A DNA stretch of 64,000 nt from the NCBI GenBank assembly GCA_016710465.1, contig JADJVS010000014.1:496001-560000 (forward strand), written 5' to 3'. The stretch comes from Sulfuritalea sp. GTDB taxonomy: Bacteria > Pseudomonadota > Gammaproteobacteria > Burkholderiales > Rhodocyclaceae. Below, piece after piece: positions 1 through 11,607 of this stretch (within the stretch, counting starts at the first letter, position 1; each line of letters starts with the position of its first letter). A program made the translations under genes and the position numbers. Under the pieces are notes generated by a model that made no database searches, was not told the DNA's origin, and saw only the letters and a list, made by a program, of their open reading frames with translations.

Positions 1-1140
1 GCCAACGTCGCCGAACAGCAGGGCCAGATGAGTGTCGCGCAGGCGGCCGAGCGCGAGAAGCAGGCGCTGGCGCGCAAGGAGCACCTGACGCAGATCTTCC
101 TTGCCAAGGGTTGCTCGGCCAGCGATCCCTCGGCGCCCGGCAAGACGCCGAATGCCACCACCCCGGTTCCGGCACCGACTCAAGCGGCATCGGCGCCGCC
201 ACCTTCGGCAGCGGATGCCAGCGCCGAAACCCTCGCCGGAAAACGCGCGACGCCATTACAGATTGCCGTCGAGGCGATCAACCCCGAGGACCTGGCGGGT
301 TCGAACAAGACCCTGTTGATACCCACCACCTACGTCACCCTGGTGACCGAGGGCCGCGTTTCGGCAACCAAGCAGTCCGGCGCCTTCCAGCAGGGAAATG
401 CGACGGCGCGGGCGTCGGCGAACTTCAAGGTGAATGGCATCGACAAGGCCTATGCGCAAAAACTGGCGAAGGCGGCCCTCGACAACCTGGTCGGGCAGTT
501 GCGCGGTGCCGGCTATACCGTCCTGACCTACGCCGACGTCAAGGACCGCGACGTGTTCCGCAATGCCGCCCGCGAGGCCGGGCCGAAAGTGGATTCCGAG
601 GGCGGCCTGAACACCCTGACCGTCGCCCCGAGCGACGAGCAGCTATTCCAGAGCGGTTTCGCCGGGGGCCTGTTCAGCGAATTCATTGCCGGCGGCAAGA
701 CGCGCATCGCCGATGCCACGCTGATCATTCCGAATTATGTCTTTCATGCGCCGCAAGCCTGGGCCGAAGGCAGCCGCGGCTACAACTCGGTGTCGGCGAC
801 CGCCAACGTGGTGCATGGCATGAACATGGCCAGCGCCCGCGCGACCTGGCTGGGCCAGCCGGTGTCGCGCATGATGCGCGGCATTCCCGGCGTGGCGACG
901 ACGAAACCCGTTATCAACGTCAGCGAGAAAGTCGGCGCCCTCTCGTCCGGCACCGATGCCTCGCCGGCGGCGGGAAATGCGCTGAGCAGTGCGCTGAGCG
1001 TGTTCGGCGGCGGCAACATCCAGCGTTCCGTGACCAACTACGAGCTGACGATTGACCGCGAGGCCTTCGCCGCCGGGGTCATGAACGGCGTGCAGAATTT
1101 CAACGCCGAGGTGGCGAAGGTCGCGGCGGCGGCGCGATAA
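1..1140 (+). CDS. Hypothetical protein, 5' end outside window
   Basis: The reading frame is open from base 1 to the TAA at 1138-1140, so the gene enters from upstream; the first in-window ATG is at 28. About 379 residues are visible. A charged N-terminal stretch is followed by an Ala/Pro/Ser/Thr-rich linker (roughly residues 45-85). A globular region follows, containing the segment LLIPTTYVTLVTEGRVSA and ending in a helical, Ala-rich tail. I do not recognise a family. The linker suggests an exported or envelope-tethered protein, but the N-terminus that would show a signal peptide is missing. The next gene converges on it. Confidence 0.75.
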   Translation, partial: ANVAEQQGQMSVAQAAEREKQALARKEHLTQIFLAKGCSASDPSAPGKTPNATTPVPAPTQAASAPPPSAADASAETLAGKRATPLQIAVEAINPEDLAGSNKTLLIPTTYVTLVTEGRVSATKQSGAFQQGNATARASANFKVNGIDKAYAQKLAKAALDNLVGQLRGAGYTVLTYADVKDRDVFRNAAREAGPKVDSEGGLNTLTVAPSDEQLFQSGFAGGLFSEFIAGGKTRIADATLIIPNYVFHAPQAWAEGSRGYNSVSATANVVHGMNMASARATWLGQPVSRMMRGIPGVATTKPVINVSEKVGALSSGTDASPAAGNALSSALSVFGGGNIQRSVTNYELTIDREAFAAGVMNGVQNFNAEVAKVAAAAR

Positions 1141-1154
1141 GCCAGGCCAGCAAC

Positions 1155-1176
1155 AGTCGGCGCTGGCGGGACGCCG
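1155..1176 (+). repeat. Intergenic copy of dispersed AGTCGGCGCTGGC motif
   Basis: This is the one copy I found outside a gene. The core AGTCGGCGCTGGC is followed by GGGACGCCG. The other copies, by position and motif orientation, are 11631-11652 (+), 16996-17017 (+), 22195-22216 (+), 55446-55467 (+), 60332-60353 (+), 3456-3477 (-), 33333-33354 (-), 43597-43618 (-), 49304-49325 (-) and 61506-61527 (-). Eight of the eleven have the 13-base core exactly; 3456, 33333 and 60332 have one mismatch. Most continue with an ACGSYG-like end. Confidence 0.6.
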
Positions 1177-1183
1177 CTTTCGC

Positions 1184-1654
1184 TCAGTGCGGTTTCTTCC
1201 CGCCGCCGATGAAATTCACCGGGAACACCGCCTCGGGCCCGGCGCCCTTGACCGGCATTTTCTCGTAATCCGGCATCTGCTCGCCGATGCCGGCGGCCTG
1301 GGTCAGCTTGCCCAGCAGAACCTGCAACTGGTCGGTAAGCCAGCCGTCCTCGCAGCGCGTCGGCATGAACAGCAGCTCGCGCACGCGCTCGGGGATTTCC
1401 TCGGCCGGGATCACGTCGTTGGCCGCATAGGCGGAGGTGAAGAAGGGCCCGGCGACGAAGCGCAGAATCCAGCCCTCGTCCTCGTCGGGCAGCAGCAGGA
1501 AGACGCGGGCGCCTTCGGCCGTGGCGTCTGCGTCGTTCTCGTCGTCGCTGAATACCGGCATCGCGGCGAAGGCGGCCTTGCCGGTCTGCTGCACGAAGGC
1601 CACGGCTTCATTGAAGCTCAGCCGCTCAGTTGAGTAAGCCGGGTTTTCCTGCAT
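1184..1654 (-). CDS. Conserved-looking hypothetical protein
   Basis: A 156-residue, acidic, soluble protein with no recognised domain and no signal peptide or membrane segment. The start at 1654 is chosen because AGGAG lies just upstream at good spacing, while the frame upstream overlaps the end of metH. The gene follows metH on the same strand by about 20 nt and is probably co-transcribed. The centre contains an acidic stretch (SDDENDADA) and a hydrophobic strand FLLLPDEDEGW. Function unknown. Confidence 0.75.
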   Translation of the reverse strand: MQENPAYSTERLSFNEAVAFVQQTGKAAFAAMPVFSDDENDADATAEGARVFLLLPDEDEGWILRFVAGPFFTSAYAANDVIPAEEIPERVRELLFMPTRCEDGWLTDQLQVLLGKLTQAAGIGEQMPDYEKMPVKGAGPEAVFPVNFIGGGKKPH

Positions 1655-1673
1655 GGGGTGCTCCTGGATGGGG

Positions 1674-5372
<3,699 letters not shown>

Positions 5373-5419
5373 GCGTCTCTCCAATCCATGACCGGGGCGG
5401 GGAGCGATGACCATGTGCT

Positions 5420-5533
5420 GCTCACCCTGTGCCCCGGGGGGATGTCCTCGGGTTGGTGAGCGCCGTTGAAAACAGGTTCCGAGCCTAGGGTCCCGGCCCG
5501 CAGATGCAGGCCCGACCTTGCAGCGCTCCTCGG
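5420..5533 (-). promoter_or_regulatory. SAH riboswitch of metH with candidate expression platform
   Basis: On the minus strand the leader opens with CCGAGGAGCGCTGCAAGG. It continues through a GC-rich arm to CTAGGCTCGGAA and closes with AACGGCGCTCACC, which matches the conserved pieces and order of the SAH riboswitch. The CCGAG/CTCGG and GAGCGC/GGCGCTC segments form the expected stems. The aptamer lies at about 5455-5533. Its last seven bases, GCTCACC (plus strand 5455-5461), are exactly complementary to GGTGAGC further 3' (5420-5426), giving an alternative hairpin that would break the closing stem. SAH riboswitches normally switch expression on when SAH accumulates, which fits methionine synthase recycling homocysteine. 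Confidence 0.88.
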
Positions 5534-5546
5534 AAACGAGGCAGGA

Positions 5547-5552
5547 TTATAA
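5547..5552 (-). promoter_or_regulatory. Candidate -10 box for the metH leader
   Basis: Minus-strand TATAAT lies about 14 nt upstream of the riboswitch 5' end, the right distance for transcription to start just before the aptamer. The -35 region is not convincing, so activation or an extended contact may be needed. Confidence 0.5.
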
Positions 5553-5587
5553 CGCCGTGGCGTGGGCGCCGACTCTTGCCGCCGCCG

Positions 5588-6022
5588 TCAGCACCGTGCC
5601 GAGCAGCCCTCCACCGGCAGTCCGCGCTTGATCCAGCCCGGTCCGGCGCCGCTGCCGGCCATGCCTTCCTTGACGTTGTACACCTGCGTGAAGCCCTGGC
5701 TTTGCAGGTAGCGCTGGACCTGCGTGGTGCGGTTGCCGGTGCGGCAGATCAGGGCGATCGGCGCGTTCCTGTCGCCGTTCACCTTGTCCAGCAGGGCATT
5801 GGCGAATCCGGGCGCGCCCTGTGGATGCAGCATGTTGATCAGTTGCGCGCCCTTGGCGACGCCGGTTTCCTTCCACTCCGGCGGGGTACGGATGTCGATC
5901 AGCGTGATCTTGCCGGCGCTGACGGCGGCCGCGGCTTCGGGGGCTGTCAGGTCCGGGTTGGCGCTTGCGGCGGCGGAGCAGGCGAGCAGCAGGGTGCAAA
6001 GGGAGGTGCGAAAGAAATTCAT
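5588..6022 (-). CDS. Periplasmic single-domain rhodanese
   Basis: A 144-residue protein with a signal peptide (MNFFRTSLCTLLLACSAAASA) and one rhodanese fold. The active-site loop is CRTGNRT, with the catalytic cysteine that carries the persulfide. IDIRTPPEWKETG matches the early rhodanese motif. It would act in sulfur transfer or thiol chemistry in the periplasm; the substrate cannot be read from sequence. The start at 6022 is chosen because it gives a clean signal peptide. It lies in the same direction as the lipoprotein gene just upstream. Confidence 0.85.
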   Translation of the reverse strand: MNFFRTSLCTLLLACSAAASANPDLTAPEAAAAVSAGKITLIDIRTPPEWKETGVAKGAQLINMLHPQGAPGFANALLDKVNGDRNAPIALICRTGNRTTQVQRYLQSQGFTQVYNVKEGMAGSGAGPGWIKRGLPVEGCSARC

Positions 6023-6080
6023 GTCTTGTTCCAGGGAAGATGATGATTGCCGCCGTCCGACCGGATCAGCGGAAAAGAGT

Positions 6081-6566
6081 TCAGCCGGCCAGTTCCTCGC
6101 GGCGCGAGGTGCCGGTGACGGTGCCTTCGAGGTTGAAATGGACATGGAAGAAGGCATTGTTGCCACGTGCCGTCGGCTCGATTCGCCACTCCCAGACCAC
6201 CTCGGGCTTCAAGGGGAATTTCACCTCGCTGCGCGGTTTGCCGAGCAGGCGCCGCACCTGCATTTCCTTCCAGCCCTTCTCGACGCGGGCGAAATTGTCG
6301 GCGGTCAGCGCCTGCTCGATCTGTTGCAGCACGCCGGCCTGGTTCAGGGTCAGCATCCAGCACTCGAAGCCCTCGGGCTGGCGGGTGTATTCCCAGGTCA
6401 CGCTGCCGTCGCCATTGGGCCATTCGGCACCCGGCGTGCCCAGGCGCTCGCGGATCTCCTGCGCGGTCGATATGCCGGGTTTGAGTTGCGCCAGATGCGC
6501 GCCGTCGCAGCCGTAGAAGCCAAGGATCGAGGCCAGTGCAGCAAGAAAGCGGGAGAGCGGTTTCAT
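6081..6566 (-). CDS. BamE/OmlA-like lipoprotein with two repeats
   Basis: A 161-residue secreted protein. The N-terminus is basic, then hydrophobic, then a cysteine in GFYGCDG that could be a lipidation site, although it departs from the ideal lipobox. Two stretches resemble the small alpha/beta fold of BamE/SmpA/OmlA proteins: LKPGISTAQEIRERLGTP with following WEY, and MQVRRLLGKP with following WEWR. This suggests an outer-membrane-associated binding or assembly role. It is not the canonical bamE by length or repeat number. The start at 6566 gives the signal sequence. It is divergent from the rhodanese gene at 6641. Confidence 0.7.
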   Translation of the reverse strand: MKPLSRFLAALASILGFYGCDGAHLAQLKPGISTAQEIRERLGTPGAEWPNGDGSVTWEYTRQPEGFECWMLTLNQAGVLQQIEQALTADNFARVEKGWKEMQVRRLLGKPRSEVKFPLKPEVVWEWRIEPTARGNNAFFHVHFNLEGTVTGTSRREELAG

Positions 6567-6640
6567 GCCGCGATGATACCGGAGCGCGGCCGGCAGCAAA
6601 CTCAGTGGACTAAAATGCGCCCTTCGACAAAGGAGTTGCC

Positions 6641-7033
6641 ATGAAACACCTGACCCCAAAGGAAGCCGCCAAGTTTCTGCATGACAACCCCAAAGCCTTG
6701 TTCGTCGACTGCCGCAGCGAAATGGAGTTCCTCTTCGTCGGTCACCCGGCGGGCGCCTTGCACGTCTCGTGGAATGACGGCCCCGAGTGGGACGTCAATC
6801 CGCATTTCGTCGGCGAGGTGAAGAAGTTCGCCGGCCACGCCCACGACCGCCCGGTGGTGCTGATCTGTCGCAGCGGCAATCGCTCGGTTGATGCCGGCAA
6901 TGCGCTGGAAGCCGCCGGTTTCATCAGCGTGTACAACGTGCTGCATGGCTTCGAGGGCGAACTCGACGACAACCACCATCGCGGCTCGATGAACGGCTGG
7001 CGTTTCGAAGGCCTGCCCTGGGAGCAGTGCTGA
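6641..7033 (+). CDS. Cytoplasmic rhodanese-like protein
   Basis: A 130-residue rhodanese domain without a signal peptide, preceded by a clear AAAGGAG six bases before the ATG. The catalytic loop is CRSGNRS. The early motif DCRSEMEF and the closing NVLHGFEGEL are typical of the single-domain, stand-alone family used in cytosolic sulfur relay. It lies divergently from the BamE-like gene and is probably a single-gene unit; a TAAAAT hexamer at 6611-6616 is a possible -10 box. Confidence 0.88.
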   Translation: MKHLTPKEAAKFLHDNPKALFVDCRSEMEFLFVGHPAGALHVSWNDGPEWDVNPHFVGEVKKFAGHAHDRPVVLICRSGNRSVDAGNALEAAGFISVYNVLHGFEGELDDNHHRGSMNGWRFEGLPWEQC

Positions 7034-7054
7034 GCCAGCCGCGCCCGTGAAGGG

Positions 7055-7402
7055 CTAGGCGGCGCCCGTATCCGCCCGCAAGGCCAGCGCCAGACGATCC
7101 GCGCCGAGGTTGGCGGTGGTTTCGAACTCGCGCATGCATGCGCTCAGGGCATCGAGCTCCTCGCCGAGGAAAGCCACCTGGTTCCACATCATCCTGGCGA
7201 TGGCCGACATGGCAGCCTGCGGCGACCCGGCGTGGCGAATTTCATGGTCGATCTCGCGCTGCAAGCTACGCCCCAGGCGGCGCTGGTCCTCGTCCGACGC
7301 GTCGAGAAAATGCTGTATAGCCTCCCGGCGACGCCGTTCGAATGCCTCGGGCGACTCTTTTGCCAGGAGCGCCCACTCCTGAAAATCAAACTCGGTTTCC
7401 AT
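7055..7402 (-). CDS. DUF3135 family protein
   Basis: A 115-residue soluble helical protein. The N-terminal FDFQEWALLAKESPEAFERR and the following basic/acidic helices resemble the DUF3135 family, whose function is unknown. The start at 7402 has a GGAGGGG ribosome binding site. There is no membrane segment. It converges on the rhodanese gene and is divergent from the MFS transporter. Confidence 0.72.
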   Translation of the reverse strand: METEFDFQEWALLAKESPEAFERRRREAIQHFLDASDEDQRRLGRSLQREIDHEIRHAGSPQAAMSAIARMMWNQVAFLGEELDALSACMREFETTANLGADRLALALRADTGAA

Positions 7403-7595
7403 GTGCTGTCCCCTCCAGGAATTCACATAGCCACGGTGCGACCGGGCCTGCCCGTTCGACGCCTCGCTGCATTGCGCGAACAGCATAGCGCGTTGAACTC
7501 CCGAAGAACAGCCGGGATTTCACCAAATGCGGAAACAATTGGCACCGGCACGACGCCGCACCCATCGAGCACCCGGGCTCCGCTAAGATTCGGCG

Positions 7596-8879
7596 ATGCA
7601 CTCCGCGAAATTTCCACCCGCCTCGCTGGCCTGGACCGTCTGGGGACTGGGCGCCCTGCTCTACCTGATCGGCTTCTACCAGCGCGTGGCGCCGGCGGTG
7701 ATCACCGACCAGTTGATGCTGGAGTTCAGCATTGGCGGCGCGGCGCTGGGCAACCTCTCGGCCTTCTATTTCTATTCCTATGTGGCGATGCAAGTGCCCA
7801 CCGGCATGATCGCCGATCGCTGGGGGCCGCGCCGCCTGCTTAGCGCCGGGGCGGGCATTGCCGCGCTGGGCACCGCGCTGTTTGCCTTCGCCCCGGATAT
7901 TTTTTGGGCCAACATGGGCCGGCTGTTGATCGGCGCCTCGGTGGCGGTGGCTTTCGTTTCCATGCTCAAGCTGGCCAGCCACTGGTTCGCGCCGAAGCAG
8001 TATGCGCTGGCCTCGGGCATGGCGCTGCTGATGGGCGTGGTCGGTGGCGTGGTCGCCGGGGTGCCGCTGCGCTACCTGGTCGAGGCATTCGGCTGGCGAC
8101 CGGTGATGGGCGTCTCGGCGGCACTGACGGCCGTGCTCTGCGTTGCCACCTGGCTGCGCGTGCGCGACGATCCGGTCGAGCGCGGCTATGCCAGCCATTA
8201 CCAGGGCGAGCATGGCGCGCACGAGGGAAGCTCGCTGTGGCGCGGGCTGATGGAAGTGCTGTCCTACCGCAACATCTGGATCCTCACCGCGGTGCCGATC
8301 GGCTTTTCCGGCGCGGTGCTGACCTTTGCCGGGCTTTGGGGCGTGCCCTTCCTGCGCCAGGTGCATGGCCTTGACCCGAAGACCGCGGCGGCCATCACTT
8401 CCACCCTGCTGGTGGCCTGGGCGCTGGGCGGGCCGACCCTGGGCAGTTGGTCGGAACGCATGGGCATGCGAAAGCCGCTGTACCTGATCGCCTCCGGCGT
8501 CGCCCTGCTCGGCTGGTCGGCCATCCTCTACCTGCCGCTGCCGCTGTGGGCGCTGGTGCTGCTGCTGGTCCCGACCGGCTTCGCCTCCGGCAACATCATC
8601 ATCGGCTTCGCCTGGGCCAAGGAATCGGTGCCGCTGCGCCTGGTCGGCACGGCATCGGGCGTCTGCAACATGGGGCCGCTGCTGGGCGGCATGCTGCTGC
8701 AGCCCGCGGTGGGCTGGATCCTCGACCAGCGCTGGAACGGCGCGCTGGCCAACGGCGTGCGCATCTACGACGCTTCCGCATATCGCACGGCCTTCACCCT
8801 GATGTTCGCGACGATGATCGTGGCGGCTTTTGTCCTGACGCTGGCGAGGGATAGTCACGCCAAGCAGATGCACGATTGA
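7596..8879 (+). CDS. MFS transporter
   Basis: A 427-residue polytopic membrane protein with about twelve hydrophobic segments in two halves. The loop between helices 2 and 3 carries ADRWGPRR, the major facilitator signature. The pattern resembles the nitrate/hexose-phosphate-like branch of MFS permeases often annotated only as MFS transporter. No substrate gene lies next to it, so the substrate is unknown. A TAAGAT at about 7583 could be its -10 box. The gene ends at the start of a non-coding stretch carrying a dispersed repeat. Confidence 0.88.
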   Translation: MHSAKFPPASLAWTVWGLGALLYLIGFYQRVAPAVITDQLMLEFSIGGAALGNLSAFYFYSYVAMQVPTGMIADRWGPRRLLSAGAGIAALGTALFAFAPDIFWANMGRLLIGASVAVAFVSMLKLASHWFAPKQYALASGMALLMGVVGGVVAGVPLRYLVEAFGWRPVMGVSAALTAVLCVATWLRVRDDPVERGYASHYQGEHGAHEGSSLWRGLMEVLSYRNIWILTAVPIGFSGAVLTFAGLWGVPFLRQVHGLDPKTAAAITSTLLVAWALGGPTLGSWSERMGMRKPLYLIASGVALLGWSAILYLPLPLWALVLLLVPTGFASGNIIIGFAWAKESVPLRLVGTASGVCNMGPLLGGMLLQPAVGWILDQRWNGALANGVRIYDASAYRTAFTLMFATMIVAAFVLTLARDSHAKQMHD

Positions 8880-8972
8880 GCTATGTCTGTTGCGGGAATG
8901 GAAGGGCGGGGCGTTCTCCGACGCTCATGTCCTCCGTCGGCGCCATCCCGGCGTCTTCGCCCACGGTTTGCC

Positions 8973-9035
8973 CTGCATGGCAAGCCGGCTGCGGCAGCGC
9001 GGAGCAGTGCTCCGCGAAACCCTGCCTACGCCCCC
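8973..9035. repeat. 63-bp dispersed repeat, copy 1
   Basis: By eye this matches 58259-58321 at 57 of 63 positions with no gap. The centre is a hairpin with arms CGCGGAGC/GCTCCGCG and loop AGT. The sequence ends in CTACGCCCCC in both copies. It lies between the MFS gene and brnT. Confidence 0.75.
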
Positions 9036-9167
9036 ATTTACTTCGCTGCGCAGAACGCCCCACCGTCCCGTTCGGGATACGCCGTGGACGTTTGGAGCCA
9101 TAGGGGTCCGAGTGATGTAGCGTGATCACGGGTCGATCCACTTTTCGCGTATCGCGCTGCTCCGGTA

Positions 9168-9199
9168 TTGACATCTCCTGGTCCTTCAATACACTGTAT
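9168..9199 (+). promoter_or_regulatory. brnTA promoter with overlapping palindrome
   Basis: A TTGACA (9168-9173) is followed after 16 nt by TACACT (9190-9195), a good sigma-70 promoter. The perfect palindrome ATACA-C-TGTAT (9189-9199) covers the -10 box, which is where an autorepressing BrnA antitoxin would be expected to bind. The predicted transcription start falls on or next to the ATG at 9202. Confidence 0.65.
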
Positions 9200-9201
9200 G
9201 T

Positions 9202-9489
9202 ATGATCAAGTTCGAATGGGATTTGGCCAAAGCGGTTGCCAACCTACGGAAGCATGGGGTTTCCTTCGAGGAGGCGCAGTCTGTCTTCTATGATGAGTTT
9301 GCCGTTCAGTTCTACGACGATGGGCACTCGGGCGATGAGGAGCGCTTCCTGTTGCTGGGCATGAGCACGGGGGCAAGTCTGCTCCTGGTCTGTCACTGCG
9401 AACGGGATTCAGGTAGCACCATCCGCATCATTTCGGCTCGCAAGGCGACCCGGCGTGAGAGCACCTTTTACGGAAGAGAAAAGCCATGA
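9202..9489 (+). CDS. brnT: BrnT family toxin
   Basis: A 95-residue BrnT-type ribonuclease toxin. The N-terminal FEWDLAKAVANLRKHGVSFEEA and the C-terminal IRIISARKATRRE are hallmarks of the family, which has a RelE-like fold and cleaves RNA. The gene overlaps brnA by 4 nt (ATGA) in the usual toxin-first order. No Shine-Dalgarno precedes the ATG, and the predicted +1 coincides with it, so translation may be leaderless. Confidence 0.92.
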   Translation: MIKFEWDLAKAVANLRKHGVSFEEAQSVFYDEFAVQFYDDGHSGDEERFLLLGMSTGASLLLVCHCERDSGSTIRIISARKATRRESTFYGREKP

Positions 9490-9710
9490 AAGCCGAGTAC
9501 GATCTTTCCAGGATGAAGTCGCGCAGGAATCCCTACGCGTCGAAGCTGAAGAAGCCTGTAACGATGCGTCTTTCGGAAGACGTTGTCGTCTACTTCAAGG
9601 GCATGGCGATGGAAGCCGGCGTTCCTTACCAGAGCTTGATCAATCTGTACCTGCGCGACTGCGTGACGCAACATCGCCAGGTGGAGATCAACTGGCCAGC
9701 CAAGCCCTGA
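9486..9710 (+). CDS. brnA: BrnA family antitoxin
   Basis: A 74-residue basic protein with a ribbon-helix-helix-like C-terminal half (VTMRLSEDVVVYFKGMA, then YQSLINLYLRDC) typical of BrnA. It would bind BrnT and repress the operon through the palindrome at 9189-9199. Translation is coupled to brnT by the ATGA overlap. Confidence 0.9.
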   Translation: MKAEYDLSRMKSRRNPYASKLKKPVTMRLSEDVVVYFKGMAMEAGVPYQSLINLYLRDCVTQHRQVEINWPAKP

Positions 9711-9789
9711 GCATTCGGGCAAGGCTGGCGATACCTCGGCGCCGGGACAATTGTGGTCAAGGTCATTTCGTTTGCTGAAAGTCTGATCC

Positions 9790-10428
9790 GTGACCAGCCG
9801 CCATAGCCTCCTGCTCGTCGGTGCCACCGGCGCCGTCGGCACGGCAGTCCTCGAGCAGGCACTGGAGTGGCGCGAGATCCGCCGCATCGTCGCGCCGACG
9901 CGGCGTCCGCTGTCGCGGCGCGCGGCGAAGCTGGACAATCCGGTCTTCGACCCGACTGCGCTGACCGGCGACGAAGATTTCTGGACCTGCGATGCCGTGA
10001 TCTGCACCCTGGGCACCACGATCCGCGCCGCCGGGTCGCAGGCCGAATTCGCCCGCATTGACCGCGACCTGCCGATCCTGATCGGGCGGTTCGCCAAAGC
10101 TGCCGGCGCCTCGCGCTACGCGCTGAACTCGTCACTCGGCGCGAGCCCGACGGGCAACTTCTACCTGCGCACCAAGGCCGAGGCCGAACAGGGCGTCATT
10201 GATCTGGGCTTCGCCAGCACCACCATCGTCCGTCCTTCGCTGATCGACGCCGAGCGCGAACAGTCGCGCCCGGCCGAACACCTGGGCGTGCTGTTCGCCC
10301 GCGTGTTGAAGCCGGTGATCCCGAAAAAGTACCGCGTCGTGACGCCGCAACAGATCGCCGCCGCCTTGCTGCGCGGGGCGCTGGCCGGCGAGCCCGGCGT
10401 GCATGTGGTCGAATCCGATGCGCTTTGA
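9790..10428 (+). CDS. NAD(P)-binding Rossmann-fold protein, atypical SDR
   Basis: A 212-residue protein starting with GTG. The N-terminal LLLVGATGAVGTAVLEQA has the GxxGxxG dinucleotide-binding loop. The domain resembles short atypical SDR proteins of the NmrA/HTATIP2-like type that lack the usual YxxxK. No substrate can be assigned. The start has only a weak ribosome binding site; no better in-frame start is visible. Confidence 0.82.
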   Translation: MTSRHSLLLVGATGAVGTAVLEQALEWREIRRIVAPTRRPLSRRAAKLDNPVFDPTALTGDEDFWTCDAVICTLGTTIRAAGSQAEFARIDRDLPILIGRFAKAAGASRYALNSSLGASPTGNFYLRTKAEAEQGVIDLGFASTTIVRPSLIDAEREQSRPAEHLGVLFARVLKPVIPKKYRVVTPQQIAAALLRGALAGEPGVHVVESDAL

Positions 10429-10471
10429 GTCGCGCCTGGGTTATTGTTGCCGATCGACACCGAGACAAGCC

Positions 10472-11248
10472 ATGGAATCCGACATCCTCTGCCAGCGTGA
10501 CGGCGCCATCGCCACCGTCACCCTGTTCAATCCCGACAAGCTCAATGTGCTCAACGCGCGCATGTGGTCGCGGCTTCGCGAGACGATGCGCGAGCTGGCC
10601 GACGACGATTCCCTGCGCGGCGTGATCCTGCGCGGCGAGGGTGCCGCCTTCGCCGCCGGTGGCGACCTCGAGGAATTCAGGACCGCGCGCGCCGACGTCG
10701 ACAGTGCGCTGGCCTACCACGAGGCCGTGGGCGAGGCGCTGGCGGCGATCGAGTCCTGTCCGCATCCGACGATTGCTGCGATCCTCGGCCCCTGCGTCGG
10801 CGGCGGGCTGGAGATCGCCTGCGCCTGCGATTTGCGCATCGCCGGTGAGGGCGCGAAGTTCGGCGCGCCGATCATGAAGCTCGGCTTCTCCATGTATCCG
10901 GGCGAGCTGGCCGGCCTGCTGCGGCTGGCCGGCTCCGCGCTGGCCAAGGAAATCCTGCTCGAAGGGCGCTTGCTGTCCGCCACCGAGGCGCTGGCCAAGG
11001 GCCTGCTGACGCGCGTCGTGGCCGACGATGCGCTGATGGCCGAGGCGCAGGCAACCGCCGGCCGCATCGCCGCCGGGGCACCGCTGGTGGCGCGCTGGCA
11101 CAAGCAGTGGATCGCGCGCCTGCTGGACGGCCGGCCGCTCACGCTGGAGGAGAAACGCGCCAGCTTTGCCTTTCTCGACAGCGCCGACTACGCTGAGGGC
11201 CTGGCGGCTTTTCTCGAAAAGCGGCCGCCGCGCTTCATCGGACGATGA
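10472..11248 (+). CDS. Enoyl-CoA hydratase/isomerase family protein
   Basis: A 258-residue crotonase-fold protein. The oxyanion-hole segments are AFAAGGDLEEF and GPCVGGGLEIACACD. The region after it (MKLGFSMYPGELAG) lacks the classical IPGxGG glutamate context, so hydratase activity cannot be assumed; isomerase or other crotonase chemistry is possible. The start at 10472 is chosen because residues from MESDILCQRDG fit the family N-terminus. Its last 14 nt overlap the convergent TfoX-like gene. Confidence 0.85.
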   Translation: MESDILCQRDGAIATVTLFNPDKLNVLNARMWSRLRETMRELADDDSLRGVILRGEGAAFAAGGDLEEFRTARADVDSALAYHEAVGEALAAIESCPHPTIAAILGPCVGGGLEIACACDLRIAGEGAKFGAPIMKLGFSMYPGELAGLLRLAGSALAKEILLEGRLLSATEALAKGLLTRVVADDALMAEAQATAGRIAAGAPLVARWHKQWIARLLDGRPLTLEEKRASFAFLDSADYAEGLAAFLEKRPPRFIGR

Positions 11249-11594
11249 TCGGCCTGGCCTTCCTGGCTTTCTTCGGCGGTTTGGGCGGCAGGGTTGCCAC
11301 GTAGTCGAGGGCGCGCGCGATCCAGCGCGTCAAGGCAGCCTTGTCCAGTGCTGTGGCGTCGTCAAACGCGGCGTACTGCTTCATGGTGCGGCCCATGATC
11401 AAGCAGGGCCGCTTCGCCGCCTCGTTGGGAAGGCGCACGATCAGGCGGTCTTCATGCAAGCCGGCGAACATGTTGCCTTCGACGAAGGCGCAAGGGCAGC
11501 CGAACATCTGCCGACGATCCACGCGCGGATCGTCGGGCAGGGCCGCAAGGAATTTTTCGGCGAGTTCGCCCGGCACTTTCTTCCATGTGGTCAT
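11235..11594 (-). CDS. TfoX N-terminal domain protein
   Basis: A 119-residue protein matching only the N-terminal domain of TfoX/Sxy, seen in the segment QMFGCPCAFVEGNMFAGLHEDRL. It ends in a Lys/Pro/Arg-rich tail. Full-length TfoX controls competence; the single-domain form is widespread and of unknown role. An AGGAGG ribosome binding site supports the start at 11594. Confidence 0.85.
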   Translation of the reverse strand: MTTWKKVPGELAEKFLAALPDDPRVDRRQMFGCPCAFVEGNMFAGLHEDRLIVRLPNEAAKRPCLIMGRTMKQYAAFDDATALDKAALTRWIARALDYVATLPPKPPKKARKARPIIVR

Positions 11595-11607
11595 GGCTTC
11601 CTCCTGA

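Larger units (their letters stand above)
8880..9201. other. 322-nt non-coding stretch with repeat
   Basis: I see no convincing gene here; short open frames exist in several phases but none has a ribosome binding site or a recognisable product. The stretch contains one copy of a 63-bp dispersed repeat (8973-9035), a small CCCG/CGGG hairpin near 9065, and the promoter of the brnTA pair at its right end. Confidence 0.6.

Noticed and set aside
8880..9120. Several overlapping short frames between the MFS gene and brnT
   Set aside because: None has a ribosome binding site or plausible protein, and the stretch is better explained by the 63-bp hairpin repeat.
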